DNA of 64,000 nt, taken from Crotalaria pallida. Its lineage: Eukaryota; Streptophyta; Magnoliopsida; Fabales; Fabaceae. The stretch is from the NCBI GenBank assembly GCA_037953625.1, contig CM075652.1, forward strand, positions 10,622,501-10,686,500, read 5' to 3'. The notes beneath the pieces are model-generated. The model was not told the DNA's origin and did no database searches. It saw only the letters and a list, made by a program, of their open reading frames with translations. Positions 1 through 12,049 of this stretch are shown here, in pieces; positions within the stretch are counted from its first letter, which is position 1, and every line of letters begins with the position of its first letter. Made by a program: the position numbers and the translations under genes.

Positions 1-53
1 CTTACGTTTCCTGCACCCGAGAGCGTGTCTTACACGGCCAGAATGCCACAAAA
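1..53 (-). repeat. Fragment of interrupted gypsy LTR (outer part)
   Basis: This stretch reads on into position 12050 if the element at 54-12044 is removed: its last five bases, CAAAA, are repeated at 12045-12049. It is therefore one side of an older LTR that served as insertion target. The true start of that LTR lies left of the window. Confidence 0.6.
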
Positions 54-1572
54 TGTGACACCCTCAAAATAACCCAAGTAATTAATACAAAATGAATACT
101 ATTACTTGAGAATATATGGACTTGTAAAACGTTGGAAAATACTGGATTCAAAATTTTCTTTTATATTTTCCAAATAGTCGGGTGCACAAACCAAAACATA
201 GGATGTTTGGAGAATAGTTTACGTATTACTTTTAAAATCGAATTCGGCATTTACTTTGCTCAAAAGGTAATTTCGCAAATCTTGGATAGCATTCTCTTTG
301 AGGATAAATGTACTCTATTTCATATAAAGGAACTCAAGTATTGCCATCCAGTTTTCGTCTAGCCAAGTGATACCATTTCCAAAATGTCTTAGCCGATTTC
401 TTTCAAATCAATATCAGAGTAAGCGGAAATATCAGGACTATGTAATAGACTTTAGTATAAGCATGGATTTTATTTATATCAAAAGGTACGTAATACATAG
501 TCCGGCGGTAAGGATCTCCAAAATCCCAGAACAAGTCCATAAGGCTATGTATTTATATGTACATCAAAATAGACCATGGCTCCAGAGTTTTCAAAAGAAA
601 TTCCCACAATATATAAAACTCCCAAAGCTGGTCTCATAGCACTGGTCGCGGCAGTAGTAGTAGAAGTCTCCAAGAAGTAGCAGCAGCCATCATCCAACAT
701 CAGCATCAACAGCTAATCTTCTCCACAGCATCCATCACACCAGATCCTTGATCCTCATCATTTACCTTATGCACATACCTAGGGATCATCGCCTCTCCAT
801 TGACTCCCGATAGATTAAACGACAAGCTCGTTTCCGCTCTCGTATTCGACGGGATCCTCCTTGATCTTATTTGAAGGAGTAATTACCCTACCACTGGGTA
901 CAAGGTCTGATGACACGTGACCTTAATAGGACTCCTTGAAATAGACGGAGAAGTCTCCTCTCGAATGACTCTAAGAGAAAAAGGGTATGAGCGGGTATGT
1001 ACGAATTGAAAACTGTTAGACAAGCGAGTTGGTCGAGCGGGAGATGATCCATGGTAAGTATAAAAAGTAGATACATGCATAGCGTATATGATGGGAATCC
1101 TAAACCTACGAGGATGTGACCGAACTAGTGGATTAGGGTGATCGAAGGTAATCACTATCTCACCCTCATACACTACTCGGCAATCCTCGCAGATCCATAT
1201 GCCACTAAGAAGTGGGCGGACCTCGATGCAAGTGATGTAACGCGACATCACCTACAAGGGCATAGGGGTAAGTAAATCTATACACATAATCAATAGAGCT
1301 TAAATGTAGAAATGGTCATGATTATGCACATATAACCCCAAATCAGTTAACAGACATGGTTAACACTTAGCAGCACTTAATGCAGATACGATATTCATAC
1401 TCATTCTTAATATCAACCCTTAGCTCAAATAAGGTTAAGTGACATGATTGCCTGACATTCTTCTCTTTCTGAGATTCTCCATCAAATGTCCTCACGGACT
1501 CCAATCCAATACCACAATGCATTTCCAAATCACGAATATGTTACCAAAACGTATGGCGTACTAGCTCGGAAG

Positions 1573-1987
1573 TGATAAAAACGTCACACTACCTGGTGAA
1601 CGTCACGTCGCCCAAGGATGTAAACCTATCACTTCTCAACATGCAATGGGTGTGATAAAAAACGTCACCACATCTGATGAACGTCACGTCGCCTACGGAC
1701 GTAAACCTTATCACTTGTGATACACGACAGAGGTGATAAACAACGTCACCATGTCTGATAAACGTCACGTCGCCTACGGACGTAAACCTTATCACTTGTG
1801 TGCACCACACCCTTCTCAACAAACAACGGATGTGATAAAAAAACGTCACCACATCTGATGATCGTCACGTCGCCTACGGACGTAAACCTTATCACTTGTG
1901 ATACACAACAGAGATGATAAACAACGTCACCATGTCTGATGAACGTCATGTCGCCTACGGACGTAAACCTTATCACTTGTGTGAACC
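1573..1987. repeat. Tandem array of ~80-bp units rich in ACGTCAC
   Basis: There are five imperfect units. Each begins near GTGATAAA..ACGTCAC, continues through an ACGTCACGTCGCC core and ends near TTATCACTTGTG. The GTGATAA and TTATCAC ends make each unit partly self-complementary. On the element's coding strand the cores read TGACGT, the word bound by plant bZIP factors of the TGA class; that regulatory reading is inference. The open frames across it are only repeat translations. Confidence 0.75.
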
Positions 1988-2453
1988 ACATCGTTGAAAC
2001 ATCCAATCAACAGTATACCACATACTGCCCACATTATACACCTTAATGTGTCATCGAGCTAGTAGCAATTTTTAGCAATTTCAGAGGTCCTACTCATGTC
2101 ATCCGAACATGAGTAAACAATCCAGCACTCAAGCTCTTAAGGAATTTGATTGGTCTTCCTCAATTGATAATACGTAACGTGCCACTCGAGCAACGTTGTG
2201 ACGTGCCACTCGAGCCACGTCCCATCATCCAAACTCCAGTATGAATGCATTAACTTTACTTAAAAGGAATTGATTGATGTTTTATCCTTTTATTAATACA
2301 TTACGTGCCTCCCGAGCAACGTATCATTATTCAAATGAAAACATCATAACGTCAATCAATATCCTTTAAGTCTAGGATCACTTGGTTGATTATCCTTTAA
2401 GAGTTACAAAATGTCTTAGAATTAAAAAAATGGTATTTTTGAGTATCTGACTA

Positions 2454-2742
2454 AAAATACTCGAGTGTTTTCAAAAATACTCGAGTAGATTATCATTTTC
2501 CAGATTCTACTCGAGTTGTTCATAATTATACTCGAGTCGTTCATGTCTTTTCAGAGATTTAGGGTTTCAGGTCTTCATAAATATACTCAAGTAATTCATG
2601 AGATACTCGAGTATTCCATTACCCAGAATACTCGAGTAGTTCATCTATTACTCGAGTGTCCAATCTGATTCTCAAGTTGGTGCGCCAATTTTCACTCTGG
2701 TGCACCACGAAATACTCGAGTATTAAGCCAAATACTCGAGTA
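2454..2742. repeat. Cluster of ACTCGAGT palindromic words in LTR
   Basis: Nine CTCGAG-centred words, mostly in the form (A/T)ACTCGAGT(A/G), occur within about 290 bp, plus decayed versions such as ACTCAAGT. Two more lie at 3775-3806. The spacing is irregular, so this is not a simple tandem repeat. Confidence 0.8.
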
Positions 2743-4063
2743 TCTGCAGACAGAACAGAGTGAAACTTGGTTTTTACATACCATTTCAATTTCTAAACAT
2801 TTTTAACCCAAAACAGTGATCACAATAGTTCATATACCACATATTGAACATGTTAACATACTCACTTCATATCAAATAACAAATTTGACAGAGAATCAAT
2901 CCATTATGCATGAAATATACAATTTAGCAACTCAACACTTCAAATTGCAAAATAAGCACAATATTCATGAAACAAAGTTCATTTAAGCTTGCATGCATGA
3001 TTTAAAACTTGCTCATCACAGTCATAGAGCATGGATTGGTCTCCAAACCAAAGACCCTATTCAATCTAAGCCCTTAAAGCCTCTTGGTGGCTTTCTAACA
3101 CAATTAATGAAATTTAAACTCTATCTAGTGTAAGAATTACTTCCCGTTACCTCTTAGATGTGAATCAACAGAGATTTTACCCCAAAATTAGCTTCCAAGC
3201 TGAATTTCCAAAAATCCACACTGAAACAGAGCAGTTTCAGCAGAGCACCAAGATTGAATTGGTTGATGCATGAAACAGCCATAAAAATTGGGGAAATCAG
3301 TCTCTATATAATCTCTACAATTCGCACTAGCTAAAGAAACAAGATTCACATGAGGAGGTTACCCGAGCTTACCAAAATCAAGCTCCAAAGTAAGCTCCAG
3401 GAACCTGATACAGCAAACAGACCCCAACTTCTAAGCCTCGATTCTTCCAATCTACTCACTCTCAGCTCACAATCTTGGTGTCTATACAAAGCTCGAGATG
3501 TGAGCTTTGTATTGGTGTATGATTTGTGGTTCGAATCAACCCAGAGAGAGGGAATCGATTGAATCAATTCGGAAACCCTAACACACACAATACTTCACGA
3601 ATTTGAGTAAAAGGGTTGGTTGATTCATCAACCATGGCTTAAATAGCCATCCATGAAGCTCATGCACAACGACACGAGTCCAAGGGCGTGTTGCTGAGTT
3701 GCAATCGTGTCAACTCCTGAGGTATTCCGAGTGATGACTCAGCAAACGCACTAACTCATGCAACACTGACCAGAATACTCGAGTATTTTCAAAATTACTC
3801 GAGTATTTTGACCAGTTTTCACTAAAAACTTTGTTTAATTAATTTTAACCCCAAAAGACCTATATTTATTGTTTTTAGGTCCTTCCCAAGGGCTTAATTT
3901 CAAAATTTAATATTTTATGGGAAAACCTCATCATAAAATATTTTCACATAATACTTATAATGAATATATATATATATATCCAAATCAAACATGAAATTAT
4001 TATTTATTTATAAAACCATTTTACTAACATATTTATTCGGAAGACGAAATTTGGGGTGTTACA

Positions 4064-4102
4064 CTACTCCCCCACTTAAAAGGAATTTCGTCCCCGAAAT
4101 TC
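4064..4102 (-). other. Polypurine tract and adjacent hairpin
   Basis: Directly inside the left LTR the minus strand reads AAGTGGGGGAGTAG, the expected polypurine tract that primes plus-strand DNA synthesis. Next to it, 4083-4102 is GAATTTCGTCCCCGAAATTC, a perfect 8-bp hairpin stem with a 4-base loop. The same 20-mer occurs beside the polypurine tract of the second gypsy element at 14461. Confidence 0.75.
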
Positions 4103-6639
4103 ATTCTTTTAAAATTCCACATTTTCATAACAAATTGTTTTGATGTTATTATTTTTCAAAACAAAATTTGGGAGAACTCTCCCCCACTTAAAAAGGAATT
4201 TTCTTATACTTTTTTTTTTTCAAATTCTCCGACTCAAAATGTTCCACAAAATATTTCAATTGAACTTTTCTCAATTTAAACTTTTGCATTCCAAAACATA
4301 TACAGATCCTTGTTTCTTATAAAAGGGTTTTTCTTAAACTTCCTCAAAATTATCTTGTAATTCCTTCAAATGAAATCTTTTGACTAAACCTTTTTCGAAT
4401 AATATCCTTAAAATATATATATATATATATATGTAGATATATACTTCTCAATTAGAACATTTCCAAAAATCTTTTTGAGGAGAAACCCCGTCCCGTTGCG
4501 CACTCTGATCACTCGGGCACGAGTAGGGAAATATTCGTATGACTTCATTTCTTAATAATTGTAAACATTAGGGTGATCAGTCCTAATATTTAAACTATAA
4601 GTAATGGAATCATCCCTCTCAGATATAATCTTTCTCAAGAAAGACTATACGATTTACCTTTGAGTTAGATGAACTTAAAGATAAAGAGCATTATTGTCAC
4701 TATCAGACTCAGTCAGATAGCCAAGTCCTAGAGAAACTTCCGTTGGGGAGACAAATACTTGTCCTATCCCGGTGGTTCTTAATCTCTCTAGTCTTAACTG
4801 ATCTTCCTCTTTCTGTAGTGCCCAAAGACATTTATCACATCCAACTGTGATAAGGGTTTTGATCACAGAAATTCAAGTTAAAGACTTGTTCAGATTTACC
4901 AATTACAAAACGATTTAATTAACGCAGTCGAAAGCATTTGACCACGTTAATTCGAATCGACAAAGGGATAACTCAGACTACCTAATTCCGAATCTAATCA
5001 CGCATCTTAACAATCCTAACAAGATGAAGAACTCTCCCATTCTTGATTCGCTGGTTGACCATTCCCTTCTCGTATTCCCCTCCAAGCAATCCGATGAATA
5101 AGACTTCATTTTCTTGTGACCGAAATCAAATATTCCTTTCCGTTCATCACTATTCAATCCATGGTGATGCACCTTACCTTCTCAAATAATTTCTTTCCAT
5201 CGGCTTTTCAGTTACTTTCATGCGATGGAAGTTTCCTTAACTCCTCATGAAATTCCGATCCCCACAATTGATTCACTCATAAGCTTCCCGTGCTTAAAAG
5301 ATTCTTGTGCTTTCCTCACTATTCATACCAATTCTATAGATGCTTACTAATGTCAGGAATCCCCTATTCCTCAATGATTGACAACTGGTTTGAAATTGAA
5401 CCATAATTCTTTCCGGACTCCGCATGTCTGAATCTCTTATCAAAATTTCAACGAAACATACTTCTCCAATCCTTTGAACTTGGCAACACTTTCCCCGAGA
5501 TTCATATTGCCCTACCTTATTTCCAACCATTTAATCCCCTTTCTCTAATCTTTCAAAAATTTCATCCTTGAGTAATTCCCAAGTGTCATGCCAATCCTTT
5601 GCTTCCAATATCAAATTTGCATAGTTCTACTATGTCTTAGTTTCACCATTTATCATATAAGTGGTATAACCTTTACTCATCCATTCTGCTTGATCCCATA
5701 ACTAATCTTCATCTTCCAAATCGTCTGGAATTCAAATTCTTACCCTTAAAATATCCCCTTTGGAGCTTAGGTTTCTTCCCTTTCGAAATCAATTTCTTAT
5801 TGGTCCTTACTTCTTCGGTTCTTTGTTGCTATTCACGAATTCGAGTTAGGAATTCTATTGTGATTTGCAACCTCCCCTCCTTACTTCTCGTCGGTCTACT
5901 CGTATCATCAAGCTCGAATCTCTCAGACTCCTTGAATCCACTTTTCTTAAACCCCGTAGGGCTCACATGAATTGTCTTTCAGCCCTTGTGGTCGCTTCCT
6001 CATTTGCATTGTTGTAATGACGACAGAGTCTCCGGTCACGAGCTTTAAAATACTGTCCGTTGACGTTGTCCCTTGTTCAACTCCTCCTCTCGGCTGAACA
6101 ATTACTTTGATTCTCCAGGGTCGTTAACACTTAAAGCGTAATGACGTGAGGAGAGGCCTCACGCCCTCACAATAATCATGATCGTTGCAAAGCTCAAATC
6201 ATGCGCCAACTATATCACCTTGTGTGTATTCAATCACCTTGATGCACGCACATCTACCTTTCTTTCATAAAACTACCTCCTTCCAAGTCCCGTCCTCGAC
6301 ACATGAAAGTATGCTCTAATACTTTGGCATGAATCAAGTAGGAAGAACACAGGAGGAAATGCTATTCTTCCCTTCAATGATTGAAAGTTCTTGTTGTTCT
6401 TCTTATTTCATGTAGAAGACTACTTCTCCCGGGTTATCTTGGTTGAATATTTTTAACTTTATAAAGTCCACTTAACAATAAGATTCGATCAATCCTTTCC
6501 CAAAATCACATTCAAATGGGAGAAAGGATATTAGACCGAATTTAACTTAGTGCCTCGATCAAATATCTCGACACTATAGTCTAAACAAACTTTTAGAAAT
6601 AAATTTGGGTAGTTTCATGGGGTCTCAAATTTTAAAACA
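4103..6639 (-). other. Degenerate interior of gypsy element
   Basis: About 2.5 kb without a long open frame. The part nearest the protease still gives patchy minus-strand similarity to the end of a gypsy protease domain, but I see no YxDD box, RNase H or integrase motif. A second C-rich stretch near 4170-4195 resembles a duplicated polypurine tract. It is best read as the decayed or deleted pol region. Confidence 0.55.
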
Positions 6640-6777
6640 GTCAGGGAGATTCGACTTCGACCTACTTACACATATATATTGAACAAAAGAATGGGTAACT
6701 CCCGAATCGAACACAATCATGCAAAGTTGGTTTAGAAATAAATGGTTACCTTGCACGAGATCAGGAGATTGGTTAGC
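6640..6777 (-). pseudogene. Retropepsin (gypsy protease) remnant
   Basis: In the same minus-strand frame as gag, immediately after its TAA, the translation continues for about 45 residues and includes FDSGVTHSF, with Asp-Ser-Gly at 6700-6708. This is the active-site signature of retroviral-type aspartic proteases (FDSGATHSF in gypsy elements). The frame breaks soon after, so only the active-site half remains. It may once have been made as a gag-pro fusion or by stop-codon readthrough. Confidence 0.65.
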
Positions 6778-7782
6778 TTACACTTTATTCAGGGTAAACA
6801 CTTTGCCTTGAGTCTTTGGTTTTCTAGCAAGTCGGGTGCGGTTACTTTTCACAAGTTCTCTGCAATAACGTGCAACATGACCCTGCTTTCCACAGTTGAA
6901 GCAATTACTCATTGCCCAGCAGATCCTCCCATAATGATGATGCTTACACTTCTCACAGTAAGGAGCATTACTGCGAGGCTTAACTCCATCCTTAACTTCC
7001 GCTCTTCCTTTGCCTCGGTTCTGATCATAGTATGGACCCTTATTCCGAGGATCAGATCTTTTCTTTCTCTGTGGTCCATAATCTTGCTGGTTACTCTTTG
7101 CCTGATCAGCTAATACTTCAGCCTTCTTATCATCCTCATACATTCGACACTTATCTACTAACGTAGAAAAACTTTGAGTCTTCTGATAACTGAAAACGGA
7201 TTTCAGTTCGGGTCTCAGACCACCTTCAAACTTGATGCATTTGCTCCTCTCTTCAGGATTGTTTTGATAGTATGGAGAGTACTTCATCAGTTCTTCGAAC
7301 TTAGCCGCGTACTCACCCACACTCATGTCTCCTTGCTTTAATTGCAGAAACTCAATTTCCTTCTTCCTTCTTAAGTCTTCCGGGAAGTATTTATTGAGAA
7401 ACCTCTCCGTAAACACATCCCAATTAATATCCCTTCCTTCATAGTGCAGAAGCTGAACTGTGTGATTCCACCAGTTCTCAGCCTCGTCCTCTAACATATA
7501 AACTGCATACGCCACCTTCTGAGCCTCAGTGCAGTCTAATGTTCTAAAGATCTTATCCATAGTACGAATCCACTTATTAGCCTCCTCAGGCTTAAATCCT
7601 CCTTCGAATTTAGGTGGGTTACAACTTCTAAAATCCGCCAAACTCTTGGCTTCAGAATTACCAACACTATGTTGGTAAGGTGGTTGTTGAGATTGTTGTT
7701 GTTGCCATTGATGCATAGATTCCAACACCACGGTGAGTCTTTCTATTATCGCGTCGGTGCGATTTTGATTTCTAGTCGTCAT
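6778..7782 (-). CDS. gag: Gypsy gag polyprotein
   Basis: An open frame of 334 residues starting at an ATG. The N-terminal part is Gln-rich (about residues 25-40). Residues ~50-215 match the plant retrotransposon gag domain, with blocks such as KWIRTMDKIF, AENWW and FLNKYFPEDLRR. The C-terminal third is basic, followed by a CCHC zinc knuckle, CFNCGKQGHVARYC, preceded by a second Cys/His cluster (CEKCKHHHYGRIC). Gag builds the cytoplasmic particle and the knuckle binds the element's RNA. It is intact while pol is lost, which fits an element packaged by a relative. The family assignment is secure; activity is not known. Confidence 0.88.
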   Translation of the reverse strand: MTTRNQNRTDAIIERLTVVLESMHQWQQQQSQQPPYQHSVGNSEAKSLADFRSCNPPKFEGGFKPEEANKWIRTMDKIFRTLDCTEAQKVAYAVYMLEDEAENWWNHTVQLLHYEGRDINWDVFTERFLNKYFPEDLRRKKEIEFLQLKQGDMSVGEYAAKFEELMKYSPYYQNNPEERSKCIKFEGGLRPELKSVFSYQKTQSFSTLVDKCRMYEDDKKAEVLADQAKSNQQDYGPQRKKRSDPRNKGPYYDQNRGKGRAEVKDGVKPRSNAPYCEKCKHHHYGRICWAMSNCFNCGKQGHVARYCRELVKSNRTRLARKPKTQGKVFTLNKV

Positions 7783-8021
7783 AATAGACCTGCGCTATTG
7801 CTCATGGTCACATACGATGGACTAAGAAACATTCTCCACACCACCTATCCTAAGGTCATAACAATAGTTTTCAACAATGCATACAATTTCCACAATGTAT
7901 CAATTGCTCCATTTGAGCAAGATAATAGTATTCAAAACAATAAATATGCCCTGTGGATACCTGCTTGATGTTGATGACTACCTTTCTGGAGCTACTTCCA
8001 CTACTACAGGATCTGACTTTT

Positions 8022-8033
8022 GCTCTGATACCA
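8022..8033 (-). other. Primer binding site, initiator tRNA-Met type
   Basis: The minus strand reads TGGTATCAGAGC, complementary to the 3' end of plant initiator tRNA-Met, five bases inside the 5' LTR. This fixes the element's orientation as minus. Confidence 0.85.
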
Positions 8034-8038
8034 CTAAG

Positions 8039-11000
8039 TGTGACACCCTCAAAATAACCCAAGTAATTAATACAAAATGAATACTATTACTTGAGAATAT
8101 ATGGACTTGTAAAACGTTGGAAAATACTGGATTCAAAATTTTCTTTTATATTTTCCAAATAGTCGGGTGCACAAACCAAAACATAGGATGTTTGGAGAAT
8201 AGTTTACGTATTACTTTTAAAATCGAATTCGGCATTTACTTTGCTCAAAAGGTAATTTCGCAAATCTTGGATAGCATTCTCTTTGAGGATAAATGTACTC
8301 TATTTCATATAAAGGAACTCAAGTATTGCCATCCAGTTTTCGTCTAGCCAAGTGATACCATTTCCAAAATGTCTTAGCCGATTTCTTTCAAATCAATATC
8401 AGAGTAAGCGGAAATATCAGGACTATGTAATAGACTTTAGTATAAGCATGGATTTTATTTATAACAACAGGTACGTAATACATAGTCCGGCGGTAAGGAT
8501 CTCCAAAATCCCAGAACAAGTCCATAAAGCTATGTATTTATATGTACATCAAAATAGACCATGGCTCCAGAGTTTTCAAAAGAAATTCCCACAATATATA
8601 AAACTCCCAAAGCTGGTCTCATAGCACTGGTCGCGGCAGTAGTAGTAGAAGTCTCCAAGAAGTAGCAGCAGCCATCATCCAACATCAGCATCAGCAGCTA
8701 ATCTTCTCCGCAGCATCCATCACACCGGATCCTTGATCCTCATCATTTACCTTATGCACATACCTAGGGATCATCGCCTCTCCATTGACTCCTGATAGAT
8801 TAAACGACAAGCTCGTTTCCGCTCTCGTATTCGACAGGATCCTCCTTGATCTTATTTGAAGGAGTAATTACCCTACCACTGGGTACAAGGTCTGATGACA
8901 CGTGACCTTAATAGGACTCCTTGAAATAGACGGAGAAGTCTCCTCTCGAATGACTCTAAGAGAAAAAGGGTATGAGCGGGTAGGTACGAATTGAAAACTG
9001 TTAGACAAGCGAGCTGGTCGAGCGGGAGATGATCCATGGTAAGTATAAAAAGTAGATACATGCATAGCGTATATGATGGGAATCCTAAACCTACGAGGAT
9101 GTGACCGAACTAGTGGATTAGGGTGATCGAAGGTAATCACTATCTCACCCTCATACACTACTCGGCAATCCTCGCAGATCCATATGCCACTAAGAAGTGG
9201 GTGGACCTCGATGCAAGCGATGTAACGCGACATCACCTACAAGGGCATAGGGGTAAGTAAATCTATACACATAATCAATATAGCTTAAATGTAGATATGG
9301 TCATGATTATGCACATATAACCCCAAATCAGTTAACAGACATGGTTAACACTTAGCAACACTTAATGCAGATACGATATTCGTACTCATTCTTAATATCA
9401 ACCCTTAGCTCAAATAAGGTTAAGTGACATGATTGCCTGACATTCTTCTCTTTCTGAGATTCTCCATCAAATGTCCTCACGGACGCCAATCCAATACCAC
9501 AATGCATTTCCAAATCACGAATACGTTACCAAAACGTATGGCGTACTAGCTCGGAAGTGATAAAAACGTCACACTACCTGGTGAACGTCAAGTCGCCCAA
9601 GGACGTAAACCTATCACTTCTCAACATGCAATGGGTGTGATAAAAAAACGTCACCACATCTGATGAACGTCACGTCGCCTACGGACGTAAACCTTATCAC
9701 TTGTGATACACAACAGAGGTGATAAACAACGTCACCATGTCTGATAAACGTCACGTCGCCTACGAACGTAAACCTTATCACTTGTGTGCACCACACCCTT
9801 CTCAACAAACAACGGATGTGATAAAAAACGTCACCACATCTGATGATCGTCACGTCGCCTACGGACGTAAACCTTATCACTTGTGATACACAACAGAGGT
9901 GATAAACAACGTCACCATGTCTGATGAACGTCACGTCGCCTACGGACGTAAACCTTATCACTTGTGTGAACCACACCGTTGAAACATCCAATCAACAGTA
10001 TACCACATACTGCCCACATTATACACCTTAATGTGTCATCGAGCTAGTATCAATTTTTAGCAATTTCAGAGGTCCTACTCATGTCATCCGAACATGAGTA
10101 AACAATCCAGCACTCAAGCTCTTAAGGAATTTGATTGGTCTTCCTCAATTGATAATACGTAACGTGCCACTCGAGCAACGTTGTGACGTGCCACTCGAGC
10201 CACGTCCCATCATCCAAACTCCAGTATGAATGCATTAACTTTACTTAAAAGGAATTGATTGATGTTTTATCCTTTTATTAATACATTACGTGCCTCCCGA
10301 GCAACGTATCATTATTCAAATGAAAACATCATAACGTCAATCAATATCCTTTAAGTCCAGGATCACTTGGTTGATTATCCTTTAAGAGTTACAAAATGTC
10401 TTAGAATTAAAAAAATGGTATTTTTAAGTATCTGACTAAAAATACTCGAGTGTTTTCAAAAATACTCGAGTAGATTATCATTTTCCAGATTCTACTCGAG
10501 TTGTTCATAATTATACTCGAGTCGTTCATGTCTTTTCAGAGATTTAGGGTTTCAGGTCTTCATAAATATACTCGAGTAATTCATGAGATACTCGAGTATT
10601 CCATTACCCAGAATACTCGAGTAGTTCATATATTACTCGAGTGTCCAATCTGATTCTCAAGTTGGTGCGCCAATTTTCACTCTGGTGCACCACGAAATAC
10701 TCGAGTATTAAGCCAAATACTCGAGTATCTGCAGACAGAACAGAGTGAAACTTGGTTTTTACATACCATTTCAATTTCTAAACATTTTTAACCCAAAACA
10801 GTGATCACAATAGTTCATATACCACATATTGAACATGTTAACATACTCATTTCATATCAAATAACAAATTTGACAGAGAATCAATCCATTATGCATGAAA
10901 TATACAATTTAGCAACTCAGCACTTCAAATTGAAAAATAAGCACAATATTCATGAAACAAAGTTCATTTAAGCTTGCATGCATGATTTAAAACTTGCTCA

Positions 11001-12044
11001 TCACAGTCATAGAGCATGGATTGGTCTCCAAACCAAAGACCCTATTCAATCTAAGCCCTTAAAGCCTCTTGGTGGCTTTCTAACACAATTAATGAAATTT
11101 AAACTCTATCTAGTGTAAGAATTGCTTCCCCTTACCTCTTAGATGTGAATCAACAGAGATTTTACCCCAAACTTAGCTTCCAAGCTGAATTTCCAAAAAT
11201 CCACACTGAAACAGAGCAGTTTCAGCAGAGCACCAAGATTGAATTGGTTGATGCATGAAACAGCCATAAAAATTGGGGAAATCAGTCTCTATATAATCTC
11301 TACAATTCGCACTAGCTAAAGAAACAAGATTCACATGAGGAGGTTACCTGAGCTTACCAAAATCAAGATCCAAAGTAAGCTCCAGGAACCTGATACAGCA
11401 AACAGACCCCAACTTCTAAGCCTCGATTCTTCCAATCTACTCACTCTCAGCTCAAAATCTTGGTGTCTATACAAAGCTCGAGATGTGAGCTTTGTATTGG
11501 TGTATGATTTGTGGTTCGAATCAACCCAGAGAGAGGGAATCGATTGAATCAATTCGGAAACCCTAACACACACAATACTTCACGAATTTGAGTAAAAGGG
11601 TTGGTTGATTCATCAACCATGGCTTAAATAGCCATCCATGAAGCTCATGCACAACGACACGAGTCCAAGGGCGTGTTGCTGAGTTGCAATCGTGTCAACT
11701 CGTGAGGTATTCCGAGTGATGACTCAGCAAACGCACTAACTCGTGCAACACTGACCAGAATACTCGAGTATTTTCAAAAATACTCGAGTATTTTGACCAG
11801 TTTTCACTAAAAACTTTGTTTAATTAATTTTAACCCCAAAAGACCTATATTTATTGTTTTTAGGTCCTTCCCAAGGGCTTAATTGCAAAATTTAATATTT
11901 TATGGGAAAACCTCATCATAAAATATTTTCACATAATACTTATAATGAATATATATATATCCAAATCAAACATGAAATTATTATTTATTTATAAAACCAT
12001 TTTACTAACATATTTATTCGGAAGACGAAATTTGGGGTGTTACA
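8039..12044 (-). repeat. 5' LTR of gypsy element (right copy)
   Basis: 4006 bp, TGTGACACC...GGTGTTACA, the partner of 54-4063. It holds the same tandem array (9556-9970) and ACTCGAGT clusters (10439-10728 and 11757-11790). Some words that are decayed in the left LTR are intact here, for example ACTCGAGT near 10569 against ACTCAAGT near 2584. Confidence 0.93.
9556..9970. repeat. Tandem array of ~80-bp ACGTCAC units (second LTR)
   Basis: Five units matching 1573-1987 with a few substitutions and one- to two-base length differences. The array was therefore present when the element inserted. Confidence 0.75.
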
Positions 12045-12049
12045 CAAAA

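Larger units (their letters stand above)
54..4063 (-). repeat. 3' LTR of gypsy element (left copy)
   Basis: It is 4010 bp long, starts TGTGACACC and ends GGTGTTACA on the plus strand, and matches 8039-12044 almost base for base with scattered substitutions. It contains a tandem array (1573-1987) and two clusters of ACTCGAGT words (2454-2742, 3775-3806). Short open frames inside are not conserved in a way that suggests genes. Confidence 0.93.
54..12044 (-). mobile_element. Complete Ty3/gypsy-type LTR retrotransposon, gag only
   Basis: Two near-identical direct repeats of 4010 and 4006 bp (TGTGACACC...GGTGTTACA) bound a 3975-bp interior, and CAAAA flanks both outer ends (49-53 and 12045-12049), so this is a clean insertion with a 5-bp target duplication. 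The coding strand is minus: the primer site matching initiator tRNA-Met lies inside the right LTR and a purine tract (on minus) lies inside the left LTR. A gag gene with a CCHC knuckle is open, followed by a protease remnant. I found no reverse transcriptase or integrase motif, so it probably needs proteins from a relative to move. The LTRs make up two thirds of the element, which is unusually large. Confidence 0.93.

Noticed and set aside
883..1251. Minus-strand open frame of 122 codons inside the gypsy LTR, repeated at 8868-9236
   Set aside because: Its preservation is explained by the LTR duplication; it has no known domain and overlaps another frame. Treated as non-coding LTR.
9614..9991. 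125-codon repetitive frame (VIRFTSVGDVTFIR-type repeats)
   Set aside because: It is a translation of the ~80-bp tandem array, and the shorter frames in the other LTR break at different places.
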